Assembly (NCBI GenBank): GCA_014155875.1
Contig: JACEFZ010025080.1
Span: 314,001-378,000 of the forward strand
Reading direction: 5' to 3'
DNA: 64,000 nt
Source of the DNA: Cepaea nemoralis
Taxonomy: Eukaryota > Mollusca > Gastropoda > Stylommatophora > Helicidae
Each line of letters starts with the position of its first letter. Position 1 is the first letter of the stretch. The notes under the pieces were generated by a model. The model saw only the letters and a list, made by a program, of their open reading frames with translations, made no database searches and was not told the DNA's origin. A program made the position numbers and the translations under genes. Below, piece after piece: positions 55,907-64,000 of this stretch.

Positions 55907-56160
55907 GTCAAATGCTGAAAAAAGAGACAGCACTTCAAGGCCAAATTGAGGTACTTAAAACAGAATTAGGTCGACTGGGAGACCGTTTAAAGACTTTGCT
56001 TGATGTAGAGATGAACAGACAACAAGAACTAGACCGACTGACTTCGGAGAGAGCAGAAATCATGGCTTTACTGACAGAACTTCAACAGGAAAGACAGAAT
56101 GCTGTTACACTGTGTCAGAACTGTTCACTGGGAAATAAAGGAAAAGTGACTAATGTTTGA
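55907..56160 (+). CDS. NRDP1/RNF41-like gene, terminal coiled-coil exon
   Basis: The acceptor tttatttcag precedes 55907. The first two bases complete the phase-1 codon left by the exon ending at 51219 (Gly), and the frame then stays open for 83 codons to TGA at 56158-56160. It encodes a heptad-rich helix: GQMLKKETALQGQIEVLKTE, then LGRLGDRLKTLL, QQELDRLTSERAEIMALLTEL. A short tail with CQNCSLGNKGK follows. Human NRDP1 instead ends in a globular USP8-binding domain, which is absent here, so this is either a paralogue or an isoform ending early. The protein would be a RING-TRAF-zinc-coiled-coil type if the usual N-terminus exists upstream. A 4.7-kb intron crowded with repeats separates it from the previous exon. 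Confidence 0.72.
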
Positions 56161-57065
56161 CTGGAAAACTGTTTTTCAAGTGTTTCTGGTGCATTTACTT
56201 TGTTTGGTGTCTGTTGGTTTAAATGAAGGATTAAATTGCTCCCTGTCTGCTATGGAATTCTTCTGTCTGCAGTGACATGATTCTATAATCGGGTGAATTA
56301 ATTAATGCAAACTATCACTATCAACTGTTCTGCTGAGGAAAATGTGCCACTTTTGTTATAATTAGTCTCATCTGATAGTGGATGAATACACACCATTTTA
56401 AGATTTTACAAATGTCAGTTTTATTATGATGTAAGTTTTAAACTGCTAATGAGTTTGACAGTTTTTAAATGAAGGAATTAAAGAAAAAATATTTATAAAT
56501 ATGATTGGTCTATTCACTTCATATGATATATATGTAAATAACTCTGAAGTAAGCACCTGACCAGATGCAGTGGAATATGCCAGGCAATAAATCCTGCAAC
56601 CTATTATTTTTGGCTTCTGTGCTGAAACATGTTACCTATTGTTTGGATTGGCTATTCATTATCTATGTGACAAAATGTGGGCAATCATTTAGAACAAAGT
56701 GTTTATGTTTTTGTAAGTATTGATTGTATTTACAAATGTTACATTGAAAAGACATCTGACTAACACTTGTAGTCAGGTGGATATGAGAGTTACTGCTAGA
56801 ATTAAAGTGCTCCTATTATAAACTTATTCCTGTGACATGAAATTAAATATTAAAAAACAAAAACTGGTGAATAAATAACATTTGTACATATTTTGCAAAA
56901 GGGTAGAGAATAAGGGTATTTTATATGAAAATATGTATTGTATCAATATTTTTCCTTTATGAATTCCTAGGGAAAATACAACTTTTTTTTGGTGTGAAAA
57001 ACATTTGTAGTTTCTTGTTTACAAGAGCTCTGTGACTGTTCCATTACAATGTAAAGTATGATACT
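56161..57065 (+). other. Probable 3' UTR and downstream sequence
   Basis: AATAAA hexamers at 56586-56591 and 56870-56875 are candidate poly-A signals. The short block around 56577-56593 (atatgccaggcaataaat) also occurs near 45434. No other gene is visible. Confidence 0.45.
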
Positions 57066-57317
57066 AAAGCTAAAGTTAGTTGCATATCCCTTTAAAGGCC
57101 ATCTCAGTCAACCCCAGCATTTTTATGCTGTTTGTGATCTCTTGGCAAGTTTATGTTCACTAGTTTACCATTGCTTTCTGAAAGACCAGCACCCATACCA
57201 TTTTGTAGTAAAGCAACGCAAGGCGGTCTGCTGCCAAATCACCCACAGCTGTGTGTGGAGCGGGGTATGCAGGATTATCATGAACTGCTTCTGCAACCCC
57301 TTCACCACGGGGCCAGC
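57066..57317 (-). mobile_element. tRNA-derived SINE with 13-bp target duplication
   Basis: The duplication aaagtatgatact is at 57053-57065 and 57318-57330. The minus strand carries the first-family body: reversed gtttaccattgctttctgaa, tgatctcttggcaag and agtcaaccccagcat. The tail is not a clean poly-A. The tRNA-like head ends with caccacggggccagc. Confidence 0.85.
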
Positions 57318-57544
57318 AAAGTATGATACTGGTCTGTGCATATTTGTATATTTCCTACCTAGCAACAACATATATAAGCTCCTATACAAACTCAAGGAAT
57401 AAGATGGTTGTAGTAAATCTTCCACTAGTAAGAACAATTAAAACAATTGCTTTTTATATGTTTTCTATACTAAACATGTTGAGGTAACTCCTTTCCTATT
57501 TATCCAACAATAAGTAAGTAAAGGGCCACTTTTACTTCCCTTGA

Positions 57545-57912
57545 GGCATTTTGGACATAAGGTACTAGCTCCATATTTTAAATAGACCAATCAGAGAATG
57601 TGGGGACATATAGTGCTAGCTCCATATTTTAAATAGACCAATCAGAGAATGAGGGGACATATAGTGCTAGCTCCATATTTTAAATAGACCAATCAGAGAA
57701 TGAGGGGACATATAGTGCTAGCTCCATATTTTAAATAGACCAATCAGAGAATGAGGGGACATATGGTGCTAGCTCCATATTTTAAATAGACCAATCAGAG
57801 AATGAGGGGACATATAGTGCTAGCTCCATATTTTAAATAGACCAATCAGAGAATGAGGGGACATATAGTGCTAGCTCCATATTTTAAATAGACCAATCAG
57901 AGAATGAGGGGA
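57545..57912. repeat. 51-bp minisatellite with CCAAT box in each unit
   Basis: Seven near-identical units of ggggacatatagtgctagct, ccatattttaaatagaccaa and tcagagaatga. Each unit holds gaccaatcag, a good match to the NF-Y (CCAAT) consensus, together with an AT-rich tattttaaat. The flanks (57510-57545 and 57913-58075) share tttacttccc blocks and a reversed tRNA-like end (ctagccactgcaccatcatgg), so the array may have grown inside an old SINE. Confidence 0.95.
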
Positions 57913-58094
57913 ACTGTGGTCAATATTACACTGCAAGCATTTACTTCCCTCAATATCGTCTGGTGCCCATTTTAAGTTGGGTCAAGCTAGGAGACTAGGT
58001 CAATTTAGTGAGTGAATCAATGACTACTCAGCTGACAGCATGTATGCTAGCCACTGCACCATCATGGCCCCGTTCACATTGCAAAGAAATAAAT

Positions 58095-58465
58095 AATTTT
58101 GTATCATCATCTTCCACTTTTGCCATCAAGCCTCGTGGGAAGGAATAGTTGATGTTCCAGCACTGACGGGTGGCACTGGGAAGTGTCATTTTGTGTGATT
58201 GTACAATGTCTTTGGTGTCCTCAATCTATTTTCTTCTGGAGCCTCCTTGCTCTGGCATCATATCTTCTTTGATGTAGTGCCAGTGCTGGTAGCTGATGGT
58301 GTTGCATTCTAATGCAGTGGTCGGACCTTTTGATCTTCTGTCTTCAAATATATATGACATAAGGTGTTCATAACATCATTTCTTACTTGGTTTCAAATTG
58401 CTAAATTGGCAGCTCTTCTTAAGCATTTCATCTTGCAGGTGTCAATATTGCTTAAGTAGTTTTTG
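58095..58465 (-). mobile_element. LINE 3' tail, decayed (copy 2)
   Basis: Same family and orientation as 47225-47600, starting beside tcatcatcttccacttttgc. Confidence 0.6.
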
Positions 58466-58599
58466 TGTACCAAACTTAAAGTATACTATATTTATTTCTA
58501 TGATACATTTATAATGTGTGGATCAATGTAATTGTTGATTTGGAAAGTGTGTGTCTGTTTCAGTATACATGAATCAGAGAAATTCTGACCTTTTCACAT

Positions 58600-59260
58600 T
58601 CATCATCATCATCATGTGCTCTGCCAAATGACATAGGCATTCACTTATCTCCACAGATTTCATTCTTTGGTGTTCTGGATCAGTCTGTTGATGATATTAT
58701 TCCCTGATACCATCCCGGGCTATTCAGCATCATTGCTCTTGGCCTACCTCTGCCTTTTCTACCTCTTATCTTTATACACATTGTGAAGACTGGCTTGATA
58801 TATGTATATACCACTATAGTATTCTTTGTATCTCGTAGACATTTCTTTATGTTCTGTTAGAGTTCTTCCACTCATATTCATTATGACATTTGTCTTTGTT
58901 CTACAGTTTCTGGTCAATACTTTTAATTGTTTGAACATTTCATGATCTCGTCCATTCCCTTGGTGTTCTTCCATCTCTACACACTGATCTTATAAGAAAT
59001 GTATCTTGTCTTTTCGTACCTTCATTCTTATTTCTCTTGTTAGTTTTTTATAGGCTGCACTTCTTGATCATTTGATATTTCTTTTACTCTTTTTTTTCTG
59101 TCTTGTAAGCTTTAACATTATTTGTAATCCGGTTGTTCTTTCTGGCCAATTTATGTGCAAAAGTATCTTTGGCAGAGGATATTAGGATATGTCTAGCACG
59201 TGTAATTCATTCATCCTGAGTTATCTCTTCTTGGACTGTCAGTGACATTTAAAATCCGTT
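58600..59260 (-). mobile_element. LINE remnant, linker region
   Basis: The minus strand has a (GAT)n tail at 58602, then a frame (58974-58759) with FKQLKVLTRNCR and MSGRTLTEHKEMSTRYKEYY, matching the segment between endonuclease and RT in LINEs (normally ...GxxLTEpedi..RWkEYfe). The RT core is missing, so the copy is internally deleted. Confidence 0.65.
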
Positions 59261-59319
59261 CTCCACTACTATTGCATATTCCCCTGGTAGTTTGCTGGCA
59301 TCATAGCTGACTGAATGTT

Positions 59320-59500
59320 ACAAAGGTAAATTATTAGAAGGAAAATCCCACCAATAGGTAGACAGAGTCTGTGACCTTGGATGGAATTTGCCTGAAGGAA
59401 GTCGAGTGCACATAACTGCATGGCTAAGTCAAGCCTGCCCATATCTGTGTTAGAAAGGTACATGACTGGGTGTGAGACACTCCCCATAATGTATAAGAAG
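59320..59500. repeat. Dispersed repeat, related to 50620-50770
   Basis: Second copy of the unclassified repeat, same orientation. Confidence 0.5.
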
Positions 59501-59529
59501 ACTGCCGCTTATTGAAGATACACATGTAC

Positions 59530-60085
59530 AAGGGCGAGTCAATAAGTAAGTCACACAGTTCTGGGGGATGGCAGGTAAATGTAGCTGGTGTCATTAGGTG
59601 ACAGCAACATCGAACTTTATATTACTGTTCATCAGGTGGCACTAGGTGTCTCATGCACACGCGCAGTACATAAACAAAATGGCGACTGTACTTATGGAGT
59701 GTACAACCAAAGAGCAACGTGCTATTGTGCATTTGTTGTGGGCAAAACGACTGTCTGCAAAGGACATTCATAAGGAAATGCTTCCTGTGTATGCTGACGA
59801 ATGTTTCTTCAGTAAAGCGATGCATAGCTGGGTAGAAACAATTTTCTCAAGGATGTGAATGCCGTCAAAGTTGAATGTGAAGTGAAAACGTGGTTTAGAA
59901 AACAGAGCATGCAGTTCTATGCAGCCAGTTTGGGAGGACTGATAAAACGATGGGATAAGTGCATCAATGTGGTGGAAATTATGCTGAGAATTAAAGGGAA
60001 AATGTTTGTTTAAAAATAAACTGGTTTCAAGTTGTTATCATATTTAGTTATTTTTCTACAGCCATTTGTGACTTCCCGTCATATA
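59530..60085 (+). mobile_element. Internally deleted mariner element
   Basis: The ends carry imperfect inverted agtcac/gtgact-type repeats (aagtaagtcacacag on the left, ttgtgacttcccgtcat on the right). Only the first and last parts of a mariner transposase lie between them. About 800 bases of the usual ~1.3 kb element are missing, including the whole DD34D core. Confidence 0.8.
59679..59997 (+). pseudogene. Mariner transposase, N- and C-terminal remnants
   Basis: From the ATG at 59679 the frame gives MATVLMECTTKEQRAIVHLL, then AKRLSAKDIHKEMLPVY and HSWVE, the paired helix-turn-helix DNA-binding head of mariner transposases. It stops at 59858. Immediately after, in another frame, VECEVKTWFRKQSMQFY and LIKRWDKCINV match the transposase C-terminus. 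The catalytic DD34D domain between them is deleted, so the copy is dead. It could still encode a truncated DNA-binding peptide. Confidence 0.85.
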
Positions 60086-60099
60086 AAGGTTTATTGGTA

Positions 60100-61260
60100 A
60101 GTTTGTGTATTTTTTTTGGGGGGGTGGAAAAAATGATTCATAATCTTCAGTTGTATGCTATGTTAGAATAATTAATTCTGTTAGAAACAACAATGTGTTA
60201 GTTCTTAGGTGAAAGATAGATCTGAGTGAGACATTTTTGTGTTAATAAATATATGCATACACATTTTTTTATGTCCAGCCACAGTCTGTTTAGGTAATTT
60301 GCAATGTTTTAATAAATATAATTCATCTTTAACAAGCAATAATTGCTGTATGAACTCCATCATTGAGTAAGCACAACAGGAAGTATGTGATCATTAGAAG
60401 TCCCCCCTCTGTGAGTATTTTAGCTTCTTTATCTTCTTTTCATTCTCGGGTGTCAGCCTACTTGGGTCAAGGTGCCCAGATATCTTTTGTGTGTGCGTGC
60501 TTCCATACCCTTTCCAGTACCCTGAGGACAGCTTCGTACATTGCAAATTGTCCAGGAGTGCAAATTGTCCAGGAGTGATGTTGTATTATTGAAGCCTAGG
60601 GATTGTTCCAGTGCATCATGTTGAGTTCTGTCAAATGCTATTCCTGTCCCCAATAAAGATGTCATTCAGCGGCTCAAGCAAGGTAGTGGTATTATAATCA
60701 TGCAAATTTATAAACTCAAATGATGATTATGATGATCAACATTGAATTTATACATACTGACATGGAGATGCAAATTATTGAGATGTCCACAAAGTCAAAC
60801 AGACAATTACTGCGTGGAACATCAAACTCCCACTCCAACCCAACTGCTGAACATCCATGTCAGCAACATTCCCCTTACTGTATATGAAAGCATACAAAAT
60901 TAATCTTGAACTGATGTATACCATTGCTCAATTAGTGTTGGTGCACTGAGATAACTTGTCTCAGGTAACACTGTTTGACATAGGACACTGGGATCCATAT
61001 AACATCAGTCACTTCCCAACATCACAGGACATAAATAACTACCTCAGCATAACACTTCATCATCCTTAAGGAATGAACTTAGTATCATTGTTCACCCTTT
61101 TACATTTCCTTCAGAGTATGACGTTTTAATGCTGTGAAGTGAGACTTAATTATTCTATTGAGTGTGTGTTTATGTGTTTTATTGAAGATTTTTGCAACAG
61201 TATGGCTTTGTCTTATCAGTACCACATGGATGAACCATCAATAACACATATATGAGAATT
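60100..61260. other. Mostly non-coding; one RT-like scrap
   Basis: A minus-strand frame (60665-60453) has AFDRTQHDALEQSL, reminiscent of the RT motif around the first catalytic Asp, but nothing else supports it. A 17-base exact tandem duplication (gcaaattgtccaggagt) sits at 60543-60576. The rest shows nothing. Confidence 0.35.
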
Positions 61261-61264
61261 GTAG

Positions 61265-62400
61265 GGATATCATAGTGCCACTAATGTTTCCTGTGGGCTG
61301 GAAATAGCTCCAATAATGTTCCTTGTATGCTGGAAATAGTCCATCAGGGCTGTGTGCTGTCACCCTATTTGTTTAACCTGTACGCCAAAAATATAATGAG
61401 AAATGTCAGTGATGATATAACCAGCAAGAAATATGAGACCCTAAATATCGGTGGTCATGAAATACCAGAGATTCGATATGCTGATGATACAGTATTACTA
61501 TCCATATCACAGAAAACTTAATAACCTCAATCCAAAGAAATAGTGAAAATCACAGCTTATATCTTTAACATAGCAAAAACAAAGATAATGCATACCAGAA
61601 AAAACTACTGAGGAGAAAGAAATATATGTTAATGAGGAGGAAAGATTGGAGGTGGTGGAACATTCTGAATATCTTGGGTCATTGATTACCAACAATGGTG
61701 ACACAATGAAAGAAATTAAATGGTGACTATCAACTGCTCTTCAAAGACTAAAACAACTGAATAAATTATGGAGTGGGACAGATAGAACTACAAAAATTAG
61801 ATTTTTAAGAGCATGCATCTTTCCCATTGCAACATACGCCTGTGAGACCTGGACACTTACTAAAGAAGCTGCGCATAAGTGCTTTTGAATATAAATGTTA
61901 CTAAGAATATCTTGGGTAAAAAAAAGAACAAATGCATCCAAGAGCTTCAAGAGCTGAATATTGAAGGAGGTTGGCTATTAAAGACGATAAAACAAAGAAA
62001 ATTGATATAGTTTGGTCTTTTCAAACGTCATGAAAGTTTGGAGAGAACAATAAAGGAGGGGTATATGCCTGTGAAGAGAGGAAGAGGAAGGCCAAAGAGA
62101 AAATGGGTGCAGGATGTGGCGGATGATCTCCAGATGGGTGGATCGGACGCGGGACATCTTGCATGTGATCAAGAAGTTTTCCAGAAGGTTGTCATGGGAG
62201 CGAGGTTCTGCAAAGGACATGCTACTGAATGAATTAATGCTGGAAATAGCTCCACTAATATTCCTTGTGTATTATAAACATTGCCACTAATGTTCCTTGT
62301 GTCTTGTAAATAGTATCACTAATGTTCCTTGTGTCTTGTAAATCGTACCACTAATGTTCCATGTGTGCTGGAAATAATGCCACTAATGTTCCTTGTGTGG
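61265..62400. repeat. ~33-bp minisatellite split by a LINE
   Basis: Units of cactaatgttccttgtgtgc plus tggaaatag-type ends occur at 61278-61339 and 62237-62400. Confidence 0.8.
61340..62236 (+). mobile_element. 5'-truncated LINE in a minisatellite
   Basis: Begins exactly at the RT motif HQGCVLSPYLFNLY, continues to IRYADDTVLLS (catalytic YADD intact, near 61485), then, after frame changes, a YLGSLITNNGD thumb and ETWTLTKEA. It ends with the tail LERTIKEGYMPVKRGRGRPK, WVQDVADDLQMG and GAAT units. The flanking atgctggaaatag (61327-61339 and 62237-62249) is either the target duplication or simply repeat units. Confidence 0.9.
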
Positions 62401-63534
62401 GACCTCTGCTATGGGATGTAAACTTGGTTTATCAACCCAGAAGAATTGTATCTCTCACTACTAGAGAGTTAACTCTCAGTGCTAATGATTTCATTGACAC
62501 ATGAATGGTTCAGTCTGTTTCTACCAAAGTATTTGAATTAAAGTAAGGAAGATTTTCTAACGTTACAATAGTTAGTTCCCGTTTATGAGAACATATTTTA
62601 CAAGGCTACTCATCTATCAACCCTTATGATCAGTGGTTCCTAAATCCTTGTGTGTCAGCACTAACAAATGGGTTGAGTGTTATTTCCTTTCACACATGAT
62701 GCCATATCATGTTAAGTGATTATTGGGAAAACTTGGTGATCTTCCAACGATCTCTCATAATATATTTATACATATCTCTGTAACCCATACAATTGGAAAT
62801 ATTCACTAAACAAAATATCAAACGTGCACAAGTTTCATTTCTAAAATAACAAATAAAAAATAACAATATAAATATTTTAACCCCACTTTTACTTTGTACC
62901 TATCTCTTGCTGATTTCATATTAGTTTTCTTTGCTAATACAAGAATTGTTAATTGCCTTTCCAAGAAAACAGTTGCACTTGTTTACTTTTACCAGACTTT
63001 TAAAAGATTGCTATTACTTAGATACAGGCCTTATTTGGCAATAACAAAATAAACATGCCATTAATTATTTTCCTGATTATGTAAGTTATAAAGGATACAC
63101 TAATGAAATACAAACAGTAACTTTACCATTTTATACCTGGCAAGAGCAGACAACTCAGTAGCATTGGAATCAGAAACAACCATTTTTGTAGATAATTAAT
63201 GAATAGGCATATAATTATAATATTTGAGAGATTATAATACATTTTAACACATGATTAATGAATAAACATATAGTTGTTATTTGGGAGATTATAACACACT
63301 TTAGCAGATAATTAATGAATAAACATGTAGTACTATTTGCAAGATTATAAAACATTTAAGCAGATAATTAATGAATAAATATATAATTGTTATATTTGAA
63401 AAAAAATTACAACACATTTTAGGGGATGAAGGGGTAAGAAAATTTGCATAAATATTGAAAGTTGTATCAGTACTCAGCATGTGTATGTGCTCCAGCAGTA
63501 GCAGACCCATCAACTGCCTTTAATGTTTTTGAGG
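62401..63534. other. AT-rich, no recognised gene
   Basis: Contains a weak ~60-base repeat of gataattaatgaataaacat near 63190-63400. Nothing else is supportable. Confidence 0.4.
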
Positions 63535-64000
63535 AGATTAAGAATCCACAGTAAGACACATTTACGGTGAGGTGGTTCAGAATCCACAGTAAGACAAATC
63601 TAGGGTGAGGTGGTTCAGAATCCACAGTAAGACAAATCTAGGGTGAGGTGGTTCAGAATCCACAGTAAGACACATTTACGGTGAGGTGGTTCAGAATTCA
63701 CAATAAGACACATTTACGGTGAGGTGGTTCAGAATCCACAGTAAGACAAATCTAGGGTGAGGTGGTTCAGAATCCACAGTAAGACAAATCTAGGGTGAGG
63801 TGGTTCAGAATCCACAGTAAGACACATTTACGGTGAGGTGGTTCAGAATTCACAATAAGACACATTTACGGTGAGGTGGTTCAGAATCCACAGTAAGACA
63901 AATCTAGGGTGAGGTGGTTCAGAATCCACAGTAAGACAAATCTAGGGTGAGGTGGTTCAGAATCCACAGTAAGACACATTTACGGTGAGGTGGTTCAGAA
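63535..64000. repeat. 38-bp satellite with 152-bp higher-order period
   Basis: Units of ggtgaggtggttcagaatcc plus acagtaagacacatttac occur in two variants (A: cacatttacgg, B: caaatctaggg) in the order A-B-B-A. The marker aattcacaataag recurs at 63695 and 63847, exactly 152 bases apart. The array runs off the window end. Confidence 0.97.

Overview
This is repeat-dominated eukaryotic DNA, almost certainly from an animal. Bacterial gene structure is absent. The window instead holds spliced exons with GT-AG borders, APE-type LINEs, tRNA-derived SINEs, hAT and mariner remnants, compound microsatellites and about fifteen minisatellite or satellite arrays. TTAGGG-like tracts and the mix of element families suit a lophotrochozoan, and a gastropod mollusc is my best guess. 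That placement is inference only.

Region 1 (1-7899) is the most unusual part: a near-identical inverted repeat with ~3 kb arms (1-3002 and 4894-7899) around a 1.9 kb spacer. Each arm carries an apparently intact, intronless 196-residue two-finger C2H2 protein gene with its own TATA box, a triplicated leader repeat and a triplicated repeat downstream. The spacer carries a broken thioredoxin/PDI-like gene on the minus strand that has lost its CxxC site. The outer end is not visible because the left arm runs into the window edge.

Region 2 (7900-19800) holds satellites, a LINE copy missing its 3' half (9683-12460), a 38-bp array, a TAGTTAG satellite interrupted by a decayed LINE, and a clean hAT MITE with an 8-bp target duplication. 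Region 3 (19800-36600) is a nested LINE/SINE graveyard: an insertion inside a LINE inside a minisatellite, hammerhead-ribozyme-like cores suggestive of Penelope-like elements, a LINE fragment bounded by inverted arms plus a 45-bp-arm hairpin, and an RNase H fragment. Region 4 (36600-45000) is mostly microsatellites and higher-order minisatellites (49-bp and 73-bp units).

Region 5 (45000-57000) contains the only convincing host gene: two phase-compatible plus-strand exons (51028-51219 and 55907-56160), perhaps preceded by a small exon at 45640-45706. They encode an NRDP1/RNF41-like TRAF-type zinc segment followed by a long coiled coil. Its last intron holds a 54-bp minisatellite, a nearly complete LINE and a truncated LINE tail with target duplication. 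Another 88-bp LINE tail sits just upstream of the 51028 splice acceptor. Region 6 (57000-64000) has more SINE/LINE remnants, a CCAAT-box-bearing minisatellite, an internally deleted mariner, and a 38-bp satellite with a 152-bp higher-order period.

Overall, several LINE families with short simple-sequence 3' tails, SINEs that resemble them at the 3' end, and tandem arrays that serve as landing sites explain most of the sequence. The inverted-repeat locus is the part these do not explain.
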